A stretch of DNA of 64,000 nt from an uncultured Coriobacteriaceae bacterium (GTDB taxonomy: Bacteria; Actinomycetota; Coriobacteriia; Coriobacteriales; Eggerthellaceae): the NCBI GenBank assembly GCA_902768975.1, contig CACXMZ010000002.1, positions 225,471 through 289,470 of the forward strand, in the 5' to 3' direction. Shown in pieces: positions 1-8,710 of the stretch. The translations under genes were made by a program, and so were the position numbers. The notes beneath the pieces are model-generated. The model had not been told where the DNA came from and ran no database searches. It saw only the letters and a list, made by a program, of their open reading frames with translations. Positions within the stretch are counted from its first letter, which is position 1, and each line of letters opens with the position of its first letter.

Positions 1-752
1 ATCTTTTCTTCGAAGAGCAGCTGCTGAGCGTCTTCGGGGAGTTCAAGCAAACGAAGCGCGTTGGCAATGGTCGAACGGCCCTTCGAAACCGCAGCGGCAA
101 CTTCGGACTGCGTCATACCCTGGCGTTCCATAAGGCGCTTGTAGCCATAGGCTTCTTCAACAGGGTTAAGATCTGCGCGTTGGACGTTTTCGACCAAGGC
201 AAGTTCGATGGCTTTGTCGTCGTTAGCGTTCACAATGCGCACGGGCACGTTAGTAAGGCCCAGCATGCGGCAGGCATGCCAGCGACGCTCGCCTGCCACG
301 ATTTGGAAGCGCTTCCCCACGGGGCGCACTACAATAGGCTGCAAGAGGCCTTCTTTTTCAATGGATGCTGCGAGCTCTTCAATTTCTTCGGCCTTGAAAA
401 GTGTGCGAGGCTGGTCCGGGTTAGGAATAATGTCTGCCAGGGCAATTTCGTCTGCTGCCTTAGCTGCGCGTTCAACCACGCCGCGTATTTCAACATGGTC
501 GTCCTGTTCAACGTAAACAGGGGGCTTTTCGTCCGATTCGCTATTTATAAGCGCGCTTTCGTCTGGGGCGGCGCTGCTCTTTTTTACGGATGTAGGCGCA
601 TTTTCTTGCGTTTCCCCAGGTGAGACGGCATTTTTTGCTTCTTCAGATGTAGCTTTTAAGTCACTATCGTTCGAGGATATTTCCTCAAGGCTTTCGCCCA
701 TCAAAGAGCTGAGGCCACGTCCTAAACCACTTCGCTTATTCGCTTTAGCCAC
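1..752 (-). CDS. parB: ParB chromosome-partitioning protein (C-terminus beyond window)
   Basis: ParB/Spo0J CTPase and DNA-binding protein that loads at parS sites and works with ParA in origin segregation. The GTG start at 752 overlaps the parA stop (745-747), so translation is probably coupled. After about 90 acidic and linker residues comes the ParB N-terminal domain: a segment reading NPDQPR, then the CTP-binding box GERRWHAC, then ENVQRADLNPVEEA and a helix-turn-helix region (MTQSEVAAAVSKGRSTIANAL) for parS recognition. The frame is open to base 1, so the dimerisation domain lies outside the window. Six parS sites within 3 kb support the assignment. Confidence is high. Confidence 0.95.
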   Translation of the reverse strand, partial: MAKANKRSGLGRGLSSLMGESLEEISSNDSDLKATSEEAKNAVSPGETQENAPTSVKKSSAAPDESALINSESDEKPPVYVEQDDHVEIRGVVERAAKAADEIALADIIPNPDQPRTLFKAEEIEELAASIEKEGLLQPIVVRPVGKRFQIVAGERRWHACRMLGLTNVPVRIVNANDDKAIELALVENVQRADLNPVEEAYGYKRLMERQGMTQSEVAAAVSKGRSTIANALRLLELPEDAQQLLFEEK

Positions 753-1872
753 GATTAATCACTTCCTTTGCAAGGTTCATATAGGCTTGTGCGCCCTTTC
801 CTTTTGGATCGTATTCAGTAATGGGCTGCCCAAAACTGGGTGCCTCTGAAAGGCGTACTGTACGCGGAATAATGGTTTCAAACACCTTGGAACCAAAGAA
901 ATTACGCACTTCTTCGGCAACCTGGCGCGCAAGCATAGTACGGCCGTCATACATAGTAAGTAACACTCCGAAGGTGTCTAACGCAGGATTTAGCACGTTT
1001 TTGACACGTTTCATTGAATCAAGGAGTTTTGTCACACCTTCGAGTGCATAAAATTCGCACTGTATAGGAATAAGAAGCTTATCAGATGCCACAAGTGCAT
1101 TAACGGTTAACAAGCCCAACGCAGGCGGGCAATCGATAAAGATATAGTCATATTTACCGCGAAGAGCGCCCAAAGCGTTCTTAAGGCGGTTTTCACGAGC
1201 CATTTCATTTACCAGTTCAACTTCAGCACCCGCAAGGTTAATGGTGGCAGGAATAAGGTCGAGGCCTGGGCAAACGTCGGGAATAATGACTTCTTCTGCG
1301 CTTTTTTCGCCCAGAAGTATTTCGTAAACGTCTTGCTGAATCTGACCCTTATCTACACCCAAACCACTCGTAGTATTGCCCTGGGGGTCCAGGTCCACCA
1401 CCAAAACAGCTTTGTCCTGCACACCGAGGGCGGCGCCAAGGTTAATGGCGGTGGTTGACTTCCCTACCCCACCTTTTTGGTTGATGATGGCAATAATCTT
1501 TGTTTCACCAATAGCATGAGTAACCGGCGCTTTTTCGCTGTAGGACTTTATGGGCGTGGCTTTGGGAGAAGGCATTTCTTGCAAAACTTCGTCCGACTCG
1601 TCTTCTTCGGCGCTGTCGTCTGTGGCTGAATCGGCGGCACTAATTTCCTGGTCGGCCTGTTCAGTGCCAGAGTCGGTTCCCTGCTCTTCGGCCTGTTCGG
1701 TCCGCTCAGCAACATTCTCCACAGATGAATCCACTGTTTCAGCATCTTCGGCTTGAATGTTTTCAGAAGCCCCTACAGGAGCGTCTTCCTTGGTTTCTAC
1801 GTTTGAAACAACCACAAAAGGTGTTTCTGCTTGCTGATCTTTTTTACGTTTAAATCCATCGAATAGACCCAC
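745..1872 (-). CDS. parA: ParA/Soj partition ATPase with long acidic N-terminal extension
   Basis: Deviant Walker-type ATPase that, with ParB, segregates origins and can modulate DnaA. It has 375 residues, about 110 more than typical Soj. The extra part is an acidic N-terminal stretch rich in Glu, Asp, Ser and Ala. The ATPase domain starts near residue 125 with IIAIINQKGGVGKSTTAINL (signature lysine and P-loop); DLDPQGNTTSG and the Walker B-like FIDCPPALGLLTVNAL follow. GTG start at 1870-1872. Five parS sites lie just upstream of the start, in the presumed promoter region, so ParB binding could affect transcription here (inference). Confidence 0.95.
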   Translation of the reverse strand: MGLFDGFKRKKDQQAETPFVVVSNVETKEDAPVGASENIQAEDAETVDSSVENVAERTEQAEEQGTDSGTEQADQEISAADSATDDSAEEDESDEVLQEMPSPKATPIKSYSEKAPVTHAIGETKIIAIINQKGGVGKSTTAINLGAALGVQDKAVLVVDLDPQGNTTSGLGVDKGQIQQDVYEILLGEKSAEEVIIPDVCPGLDLIPATINLAGAEVELVNEMARENRLKNALGALRGKYDYIFIDCPPALGLLTVNALVASDKLLIPIQCEFYALEGVTKLLDSMKRVKNVLNPALDTFGVLLTMYDGRTMLARQVAEEVRNFFGSKVFETIIPRTVRLSEAPSFGQPITEYDPKGKGAQAYMNLAKEVINRG

Positions 1873-1913
1873 ACGAACTCCTTTCTGTGTGTATGTGAGT
1901 ATAGCTTTTGTTT

Positions 1914-2161
1914 TGTTTCACGTGAAACAATTTCGCAGAAAACTTTGAGCGCTCACAGATGTTTCACGTGAAACATGCATAGAACCTCAAAAACCTTCAA
2001 CGAACGATATGCCATTCAGTGTTTCACGTGAAACATGTCTTGCCCTCTTAAAGACAAAGCTGTGATGCAAACCACCCACGAGTGTTTCACGTGAAACATA
2101 ACCTGCGGGCCTGAAAAAATGCCAGCAGTACAGCACTCCCACGAGTGTTTCACGTGAAACA
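1914..2161. promoter_or_regulatory. parS: Cluster of five parS centromere sites
   Basis: Five perfect copies of the palindrome TGTTTCACGTGAAACA start at 1914, 1960, 2020, 2083 and 2146. This is the consensus bacterial parS bound by ParB. The last four are spaced 60-63 bp apart, close to six helical turns. The spacers are mostly unrelated, although the last two sites share a preceding CCCACGAG. The cluster fills the parA-rsmG intergenic region. Confidence 0.97.
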
Positions 2162-2264
2162 AGATTGCTCCCCTCTGAACCCAAGCCCGAAACACAAAGA
2201 TGCGCGGTTCGTCGTAAGCCCGTACTGGCTACACGTTGTAAAGCTAGGTTTTGCTTATAGGGTA

Positions 2265-2924
2265 TTACGCATAAGGGCGTTTTTGTGCCATACCAGAGCG
2301 CCGCGGGAGCTTAACCGCAGGTTCTGCCACCTTTTCAAAAACGAGAATGCTCCGGGGCGTTACGCCGTCACTCAGGACAAGGTCACGCCGCGAAATATGC
2401 TTCATTCCAAGCTTTTCTTCCAAGGTGGCTGCGCGTTGCAATTCTTCTTCGACCTTATTGGACTTATAAGCAATAAGCTGGCCACCTGTCACAAGAAGCG
2501 GCGCTGCCAGCTCAAGCAAGGACGGCAGTTCTGAAAGTGCCCGTGCGGTTGCCACCGCAAAGCAGCCCGGCTGCTCAAGCGCCAGTTCCTCTATGCGCCC
2601 CGCATATGCCTGCACGCGCGGAATCTGGATGCTTTCCACCAGGCCCATTATGGCTTCGACTTTTTTCTTTGTGGAATCAACCAAGAGCACGTCGCGCTGC
2701 GTCATGATGGCAAGGGGCACGCCGGGAAAGCCCCCACCCGTGCCAAGGTCTGCCAGCTGGCCCGCTGGCGCGCGGTTGACCTCTTCCAGGCCCACAAGCG
2801 AATCTTCGATATGGAGAATAAGACCTTCATCAAAGTCCTGAATGGTCGTAAGATTAATCTCTTCGTTTTTCTTTAAAACCGCTCGCAGGTAATCCTGGAG
2901 CTGTTGCTGCTGCTTGCTTTCCAC
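2265..2924 (-). CDS. rsmG: 16S rRNA (guanine-N7) methyltransferase RsmG (GidB)
   Basis: SAM-dependent methyltransferase for 16S rRNA G527. It has 219 residues, the usual length. The SAM-binding motif LADLGTGGGFPGVPLAIM is visible near residue 58, followed by the acidic end of strand 2 (LLVDSTKKKVEAI). GTG start at 2922-2924 with a GAAAGGAAG ribosome-binding site upstream. It sits between jag and parA, the conserved actinobacterial order. Confidence 0.93.
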   Translation of the reverse strand: MESKQQQQLQDYLRAVLKKNEEINLTTIQDFDEGLILHIEDSLVGLEEVNRAPAGQLADLGTGGGFPGVPLAIMTQRDVLLVDSTKKKVEAIMGLVESIQIPRVQAYAGRIEELALEQPGCFAVATARALSELPSLLELAAPLLVTGGQLIAYKSNKVEEELQRAATLEEKLGMKHISRRDLVLSDGVTPRSILVFEKVAEPAVKLPRRSGMAQKRPYA

Positions 2925-2995
2925 GCGCTTCCTTTCGTATGCGCTCTAGTATACCCCTGCTTCGGCCGCAAAGAAAAGAAACACCGCCGAAGCGG

Positions 2996-3011
2996 TGTTT
3001 CACGTGAAACA
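2996..3011. promoter_or_regulatory. parS: Solitary parS site between jag and rsmG
   Basis: A sixth perfect TGTTTCACGTGAAACA, about 850 bp from the main cluster, between the jag stop and the rsmG start. It extends ParB loading across the rsmG gene. Confidence 0.95.
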
Positions 3012-3052
3012 TTTTGCAGACGCTGAAGAAACGGCTGCTGCGGCGCTCGAGC

Positions 3053-3721
3053 CTAGTCGGGAATGACCACCACGTGGCGGCCGCCGCCTTCGCCTTCAGA
3101 AGCGGTAGAAACGCCGTCGAACTCACGAAGGGCAATGTGCACAATGCGACGCTCGTAAGGAGTCATGGGGCGCATCTTCACGCCGCGGTTTTGCGAAAGC
3201 GCGCGCTTGGCGGTAGAGAAAGCCAAGTTTTCGAGCTTCTGGCGCTGGCGGCCCTTGTAGCCTTCCACGTCCACAACAACCGGGTAGCGGAAGCCCATGG
3301 CGCGAGCCGTAATAGACGAAATGATGAACTGGAGCGCGTCCAGCGTCTTGCCGTGGCGCCCTATGAGCACCGCAAGGTCGTCGCCCGTAATGTCGAGGAT
3401 AAGCTCACCTTCGTCGCCTTCGTATTCGTCGATGGTCACTTCGCCCAGCTCAAAATACTTCAGAATGTCTTCGAGGGCAGCAATGGCCGTGTCGGCGATC
3501 TGGTCGAGCTCTTCGTCTGAAACCGAAGGCTCGGCTTCACTGCCGGCGTCGTCTTCGGCGTCCTCTTCGTCCATGCCAGCATCTTCGGCGTCTTCGTCAG
3601 CTTCAGCTTCTTCGCCTTCGAACTCGTCGATGTCTTCGGGCTCCGCTGCTTCAAAGACTTCGCTTGCGGCTTCAGCTTCTTCGTTTTCGGACGTTACTTC
3701 AGGATAGTACTCTTCGGTCAT
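3053..3721 (-). CDS. jag: Jag/KhpB-type RNA-binding protein (KH and R3H domains)
   Basis: SpoIIIJ-associated RNA-binding protein. It has 222 residues: about 85 N-terminal residues are extremely acidic (Glu/Asp/Ala), then a helix and a KH-like domain containing GDDLAVLIGRHGKTLDALQF near residue 125, then an R3H-type C-terminal part with RRIVHIALREF. The Jag-N domain of firmicute homologues is not recognisable and the acidic tract stands in its place. ATG start at 3719-3721, directly downstream of yidC in the conserved order. Confidence 0.9.
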   Translation of the reverse strand: MTEEYYPEVTSENEEAEAASEVFEAAEPEDIDEFEGEEAEADEDAEDAGMDEEDAEDDAGSEAEPSVSDEELDQIADTAIAALEDILKYFELGEVTIDEYEGDEGELILDITGDDLAVLIGRHGKTLDALQFIISSITARAMGFRYPVVVDVEGYKGRQRQKLENLAFSTAKRALSQNRGVKMRPMTPYERRIVHIALREFDGVSTASEGEGGGRHVVVIPD

Positions 3722-3790
3722 AGCAGACTCCTTCGTGTCGCGTTATTGCGTTATATACCAACAGCCCCGAGCGGGGCTGCAGCTTACCAA

Positions 3791-4579
3791 TTAGCGAGAC
3801 TTCGTCGGGCGCTTCTTCTTGGCCTTGCGCGTTACGTCGACCCTGACGGGCTCGATGTCAATCATTTCTTCGGCCTTCTTTTCGTCGGCGGCCTTAAGCA
3901 TACGCGTGGTAATCTGCTGCTGGGCCACACCAATAAGCGACGAAACACCCCAGAACATGAGCACGCCGCCGGGCGAAGACCAACCAATGAACAGCATAAA
4001 GACCGACATAAAGGCCGAAATCATAAGCGTTTGCCTACGCTGCTGGGAATTAGGCGCATTGATCTGCTGGAGCACCATAGGCAAGAAGGTGGCGCCCGCA
4101 AACACTACCAGCAGAATGAGGTAGGGGATGAAGGCGTTTACGCTCACGCCCAGCGCTTCAGCGGGGGAATAGGTGAGGTTTGGAACCAGGTTGTAGAATT
4201 CATAGTTACCTTCAGTAAGCCCATACTTTTCAATATAGGTAGGCATTTCACGAAGCACCTGGAAAAGTGCCATAAAAATAGGCATCTGCAAAAACAGCGG
4301 CAGGCAGCCCGCAATGGGGTTGAACTTGGCTTCCGCATAAAGCTTCTGCATTTCTTCCTGCTGACGCACGGGGTCGTCCGCAAACCTTTGCTGGACTTCC
4401 TGAATCTTGGGCTGGATTTTCTGCATCTGGTAAGACGACTTAATCTGCCCGCTCATAAGCGGAATGAGTGCGATACGGAACAATATGGTTACCAGGATAA
4501 TAGCCATGCCCCAGTCACCTACGAAACCGTAAACAGCCTGAATACCCCAGAAGATAAATTCTTTAAATGCATCCCACAT
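3791..4579 (-). CDS. yidC: YidC/Oxa1 membrane protein insertase
   Basis: Insertase for membrane proteins, alone or with SecYEG. It has 262 residues. The conserved core shows TILFRIALIPLMSGQ with the hydrophilic-groove arginine, a cytoplasmic helical hairpin (QKIQPKIQEVQQRF), then NPIAGCLPLFLQMPIFMALFQVLRE and later hydrophobic helices. The C-terminus is basic (TRKAKKKRPTKSR), as expected for ribosome contact. No lipobox signal is obvious. It lies between yidD and jag. Confidence 0.93.
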   Translation of the reverse strand: MWDAFKEFIFWGIQAVYGFVGDWGMAIILVTILFRIALIPLMSGQIKSSYQMQKIQPKIQEVQQRFADDPVRQQEEMQKLYAEAKFNPIAGCLPLFLQMPIFMALFQVLREMPTYIEKYGLTEGNYEFYNLVPNLTYSPAEALGVSVNAFIPYLILLVVFAGATFLPMVLQQINAPNSQQRRQTLMISAFMSVFMLFIGWSSPGGVLMFWGVSSLIGVAQQQITTRMLKAADEKKAEEMIDIEPVRVDVTRKAKKKRPTKSR

Positions 4580-4624
4580 AATTTATTATCCTCAACTAAC
4601 TATAATATAGCACTTCTGCCTTGC

Positions 4625-4867
4625 CTATGGAACCGGGTCGTAACCATGTGGCCCACCTGGCCTGCAGCGCAGAATACGCTTTGCGGTCAACGAAAAACCT
4701 TTGAAGAAACCGTACTTACTAAACGCCTCAACCCCATACTGGGAACACGTCGGTTCAAAGCGGCATGAGGAAGGGAAGTGGGGAGACAGAACTACCTGAT
4801 AGCAGCGAATGAAGAAAACAGCCACCTGAGCTGGTATTTTCTTCACTATGTTAACCAACTGCTGCAT
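4625..4867 (-). CDS. yidD: YidD membrane-insertion efficiency factor
   Basis: Small protein of 80 residues with the YidD signature: LSPHFPSSCRFEPTCSQYGVEA near residue 27 and a C-terminal RCRPGGPHGYDPVP. It is thought to assist YidC/Sec insertion at the inner face of the membrane. Its start lies 1 bp beyond the rnpA stop, and yidC follows. Confidence 0.94.
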   Translation of the reverse strand: MQQLVNIVKKIPAQVAVFFIRCYQVVLSPHFPSSCRFEPTCSQYGVEAFSKYGFFKGFSLTAKRILRCRPGGPHGYDPVP

Positions 4868-4868
4868 A

Positions 4869-5210
4869 CTATGAGTTACAATCCCTTAAGTACCCCTGCA
4901 AAAGTTTTTCGGCCTGTTCACGAACTTTACTATACATCTGCTCCGTCGTGGCACGCTTTGCAACAAATACCACATCGAAACCGTCCCACGGACCACCCAG
5001 GTTCCGTGCAATTTCGCGCATGCGGCGCTTTGCTTGGTTTCGCCACACCGCATTGCCACTTTTTTTGCCGGCTACAAAAGCAACACGACCACGAGGGTCG
5101 TGCGTACTTTCGTGAGCTTGTACCAGCAAAGTAATAGCCTGACCATTCAGACGCTTACCCGTGGCAAATATGCGCGAGATTTCTGTGCTGGACTTTATTG
5201 TTTCCAACAC
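4869..5210 (-). CDS. rnpA: Ribonuclease P protein component
   Basis: Protein subunit of RNase P, which matures tRNA 5' ends. It has 113 residues. The signature basic helix KSGNAVWRNQAKRRMREIAR is visible near residue 50, and the C-terminal half holds FDVVFVAKRATTE. It lies 12 bp downstream of rpmH and just before yidD, the canonical order. Confidence 0.93.
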   Translation of the reverse strand: MLETIKSSTEISRIFATGKRLNGQAITLLVQAHESTHDPRGRVAFVAGKKSGNAVWRNQAKRRMREIARNLGGPWDGFDVVFVAKRATTEQMYSKVREQAEKLLQGYLRDCNS

Positions 5211-5222
5211 AAACCTGCCAAT

Positions 5223-5357
5223 CTACACGGCAAGACGCTTGCGGCCCTTTGCACGACGTGCTGCTAAAACAGCACGGCCGCCCTTAGTGGACATGCGCGC
5301 ACGGAAACCGTGCACTTTGGCACGATGGCGCGTATTGGGTTGATATGTACGCTTCAT
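5223..5357 (-). CDS. rpmH: Ribosomal protein L34
   Basis: A 44-residue gene read by me on the minus strand: it begins [18 protein letters not shown] and ends [11 protein letters not shown] before TAG (5223-5225). This is the standard L34 sequence and length. The ATG is at 5355-5357 with AAAAGGAGAAACACC upstream as ribosome-binding site. It marks the left border of oriC. Confidence 0.96.
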   Translation of the reverse strand: MKRTYQPNTRHRAKVHGFRARMSTKGGRAVLAARRAKGRKRLAV

Positions 5358-6155
5358 AGGTGTTTCTCCTTTTGCCTATCTTTTAAGAGTAACTTCCAAA
5401 TTGTATGAATGCTGAACAGGGAAGTCAAGCATTTTTATAGTATGTAGAATAATCTCCAAAGCTGCGCCGGCGGGGCTAGAAACGCAGCAGATCTAACGGC
5501 CTTTGCCGTGTAAGGCATAATCGCGCCATTCGTAACCAATACACTACGTTTTTCCACAAAAGCGGCGCGTTTTACGGTGGATAATGTTGAAAACCTATAA
5601 AAATGCCTTGTCGCACGGTGGAAAACTAGTTTCAATAAGTGCCCTACGACGAAAAACCGCAGGTAAAACAAGCCTTTTAGCATCACAAAAACCAGGGAAA
5701 AGAAATACACCCATCACAAGCGTTTGACCTGGGCTTTTATAATAATTATCTTCTGAATAACTAATGTTTTAGGAGCTTGTGCATAATGCGTTTTTGCAGT
5801 TCACAATGTATAAAAAGAAACCGGCACAAAACAATGCTTCCATAGGAAAAATGAGGTCAAAAAATGCCCAGAATCTTAGAGTTTTCCGCAATAGCCATTA
5901 ATAAAGTGCATTACTCTGTGAAATTCACTTACCAAAATTCAGGGTTTTCCACTTTTTCTGAACAAAATGGGGAAAACTCTGAATTGGACAGAAAATCATT
6001 CGTGAATTTGCAGATTCACATTCCAAAAATTACTTGAATTAGTCTGTACTTTTTTGAATATTGTGGTTAAATATACGGACTTAGCACAATTGCTCTCTAA
6101 TTACACCATGAATTTAGCTGAATATTACTGAATCATTCCGTTGAAGGTGATTTAG
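5358..6155. other. oriC: Probable chromosomal origin oriC
   Basis: About 800 bp without a convincing gene, between divergent rpmH and the dnaA-side genes. It has visibly A+T-rich stretches (roughly 5730-6110). Candidate DnaA boxes: TTTTCCACA at 5550-5558, reverse-strand boxes GGTGGATAA at 5576-5584 and GGTGGAAAA at 5617-5625, and TTTTCCACT at 5945-5953. Gene orientation flips here, which supports an origin. The exact unwinding element cannot be fixed by eye. Confidence 0.85.
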
Positions 6156-6245
6156 CTGGTTTACCAGGAAGAACAGAAACAAGATTTTCGCTCATCTGCA
6201 CCTGCGGAAAACTTTGACTATAGCTATGTTACTCAAAGTGCACGC

Positions 6246-6923
6246 GTGGCAGTTTACGACGACATGAAGATGGCGCCCCGCGTTATTAAAGTAGATCCTG
6301 CACCCACCAACGACTTTATTGAACACCTTGCAACATGCATTAACGAACAGCGCCAGGCCCTGGGTGGGGCTATCCCATACACAGCCGTTCGTGAAGTAGC
6401 CGAAAATTTCATTCACGCGCGCTTCAAGGAAATAGTGGTTTCGATTTTTGACGGGGGCAACACTATCCGCTTTTGCGACCAGGGCCCCGGCATAGTCAAT
6501 AAAGACCAGGCGGTAAAACCCGGTTTCACTTCTGCCGTCGAACCTATGAAGGACTATATTCGCGGAGTAGGATCGGGCCTGCCATTGGTTAAGGAATATC
6601 TGGAAGTTTCCCAGGGCACTATTACCATCGAAGATAATATGGGAAACGGTACCGTGGTAACTATTTCGCTTAACCAGGCAAAACCCGCAATGGAAGCTCC
6701 TGTTATAGTTCCACCCTTAACCCAACGCGAACATGATGCACTTCTCTTTTTCAAGAGCGAAGGCGCTGTTGGTAACAAGGAACTTATGGAATATCTTTCT
6801 ATTGCAGCATCGAGTTCCCATGCGGTCCTACGCCGTCTTGAAGAATACGGCCTTATTGAAAAAAGTTACAAATCAAAACGCATCCTTACCGACCTGGGTG
6901 CTGCTGTGGCCCAGCAAATCTAA
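6246..6923 (+). CDS. HATPase-fold ATP-binding protein with C-terminal winged helix, upstream of dnaA
   Basis: It has 225 residues from the GTG at 6246. The N-terminal part resembles the GHKL ATPase fold: VREVAENFIHARFKEI (N box), IRFCDQGPGI (G1 box) and GVGSGLPLVKEYLE (G2 box). The last 70 residues look like a winged helix (LTQREHDALLFFKSEGAVGNKELMEYL). There is no histidine phosphoacceptor domain, so it is not a classical sensor kinase. The frame is open upstream to 6156 with coding-like residues (YVTQSARVAVYDDMK spans the GTG), so the true start may lie earlier. Its place between oriC and dnaA suggests a link to replication or sporulation-type regulation, but the function is unknown. Confidence 0.75.
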   Translation: MAVYDDMKMAPRVIKVDPAPTNDFIEHLATCINEQRQALGGAIPYTAVREVAENFIHARFKEIVVSIFDGGNTIRFCDQGPGIVNKDQAVKPGFTSAVEPMKDYIRGVGSGLPLVKEYLEVSQGTITIEDNMGNGTVVTISLNQAKPAMEAPVIVPPLTQREHDALLFFKSEGAVGNKELMEYLSIAASSSHAVLRRLEEYGLIEKSYKSKRILTDLGAAVAQQI

Positions 6924-6936
6924 ACAAGAAATCCAG

Positions 6937-6945
6937 TTTTCCACA
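6937..6945 (+). promoter_or_regulatory. DnaA-box-like site upstream of dnaA
   Basis: TTTTCCACA, the same variant as seen in oriC, lies about 65 bp before the dnaA start. It is consistent with DnaA autoregulation. This is a motif match only. Confidence 0.5.
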
Positions 6946-7008
6946 CCCTTAAATCTTGCTACACTACAGGGACACTTATTCTGTTGTTCTTTAAGGATTT
7001 AAGAGACT

Positions 7009-8481
7009 ATGCCTGCCGACAAATACACTCAGCTTTGGGAAGAAACATGGAACCGCGTGCGTTCCTATAACAATATAGACGCTGAACAAGTTAATGCTTT
7101 CTTTTCACGCCTCCAGCCACAGGCCTTCAGCGAAGGCTTTCTTATGCTTACGGCTGACACAGATTTTATTAAAAAGTGGGTCGAAACAAACTATTCGCAT
7201 CTTATTAAGCAGGCCTTAGAAGAACAATATGGGGTACCTTTCACTGTTGCTATTGAAGTACATGAAAGTGCACCATATGCTCCGGTAGTTAATAACACAC
7301 CAATTAATACCCCAGTTCAGAGCACTCAAAATACCCCTTTAAATACCTCACCAGTGCATGAAATAAACCATGAAGGGGTAGTGACACATAATTCAACGAA
7401 AGAAATTCCATCCCATGTTGGCAATACAGATAATGCACTTATTTCAGAATATAGTTTCGACAATTTTGTCGTGGGAGAATCTAACCGTTACGCCTATTCC
7501 ATGGCTTTAAGTGTGGCCGAAAACCCAGGGCTTACTCACCTTAATCCTTTGTTTATTTATGGTAAAAGTGGCTTAGGTAAAACACATTTACTTCGTGCTA
7601 TTCAAAATTATGTTGCTCTTAATTATTCAACTATGAAAACGATATACGTAGATAGCACAGAACTGGTTAACGACTATACCAATGCGGCTATTCGTGGTGG
7701 CGGGAAAGAATACAACATTTTTATGCAGCGCTACATGGACGCCGATATTGTTTTTATTGATGATGTTCAAAACCTTCAAGGTAAAGATGAAACATTAAAT
7801 GCAGTATTTCAAATTTTTAAGCACTTAACCGATCGTGGTAAACAAGTTGTTCTTTCCGCAGACCGTTCCCCTAAAAACCTTTCAATAGACCCGCGCCTTC
7901 AATCGCGTTTTAATCAAGGAACTCCTTGCGACATTCAAGCTCCAGAAATGGAAACAAAGCTTGGAATTATTAAGCAATACATTGAAGATTACAAAACAAA
8001 AAGCCAATTTACCTTTGAATTAAGCCCTGAAATACAAGAGTATGTCGCTCAAATTTCTGGATCAAATATTCGTGAATTAAAAAGTGCTATCAATAGAATT
8101 ATTCTCTACAGCCATAGTATGGGAAAAACAACTATTAGTATTGAAGAAGTTTCCCAACTATTAAAGGACCATTTTAGTGGTGGACCAAGTAGAAGAATTC
8201 AAGTAAGCGACATTCAAAATGCCGTCGAAGAATTCTTCCATATTAGTCATGCAGACTTAATTGGTTCTAAACGGTCGGCAAATATTTCTCATGCAAGGCA
8301 AGTGGCCGTATATTTATGCCGCACTATGATAGATATTCCTTTTACTTCCATTGGTAAAGAGTTTGGTAATAGGGACCACACCACTATTATGTATGGGGTT
8401 ACTCAAATTGAAGAAAAGTGTAAAGAAAGCCAGGAATTAAACGAAGAAATTGAAATAATAAAAAAGATGATTATGGAGTAA
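7009..8481 (+). CDS. dnaA: Replication initiator DnaA
   Basis: Binds DnaA boxes and melts oriC. It has 490 residues. Domain I is at 1-90, followed by a variable Asn/Thr-rich domain II. The AAA+ domain III has Walker A GKSGLGKTHL from about residue 185, Walker B ADIVFIDDVQ near 245 and a sensor-II/arginine region NIRELKSAINRI. Domain IV ends with SIGKEFGNRDHTTIMYGV, the DNA-binding signature. ATG start at 7009. The gene is clearly richer in A+T than gyrB/gyrA downstream. Confidence 0.97.
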   Translation: MPADKYTQLWEETWNRVRSYNNIDAEQVNAFFSRLQPQAFSEGFLMLTADTDFIKKWVETNYSHLIKQALEEQYGVPFTVAIEVHESAPYAPVVNNTPINTPVQSTQNTPLNTSPVHEINHEGVVTHNSTKEIPSHVGNTDNALISEYSFDNFVVGESNRYAYSMALSVAENPGLTHLNPLFIYGKSGLGKTHLLRAIQNYVALNYSTMKTIYVDSTELVNDYTNAAIRGGGKEYNIFMQRYMDADIVFIDDVQNLQGKDETLNAVFQIFKHLTDRGKQVVLSADRSPKNLSIDPRLQSRFNQGTPCDIQAPEMETKLGIIKQYIEDYKTKSQFTFELSPEIQEYVAQISGSNIRELKSAINRIILYSHSMGKTTISIEEVSQLLKDHFSGGPSRRIQVSDIQNAVEEFFHISHADLIGSKRSANISHARQVAVYLCRTMIDIPFTSIGKEFGNRDHTTIMYGVTQIEEKCKESQELNEEIEIIKKMIME

Positions 8482-8656
8482 AACTCGCTAAAGTGGAAAA
8501 GTTGATTAAGAGTAGGTAAAAAGGTGTGTAAAAATAAGTAAAGAAGTGGAAAGATATTTTTTACAATAAAAGGGTGTTGAAAGTAGAAACAAATTTTAAG
8601 AAAGTTTTCAAACTGTAAATTAATACTCTGAACTGGTAAAAGATTAATTATTAAAG

Positions 8657-8665
8657 TTTTCCACA
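8657..8665 (+). promoter_or_regulatory. DnaA-box-like site between dnaA and dnaN
   Basis: TTTTCCACA 46 bp before the dnaN start, within a 229-bp A+T-rich intergenic stretch (8482-8710) that otherwise shows no gene. The dnaA-dnaN gap can carry extra DnaA boxes in other bacteria. Confidence 0.45.
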
Positions 8666-8710
8666 GCACTTATTATTACTACTATTTAAAATATATAAAG
8701 GAGAAAGAGA

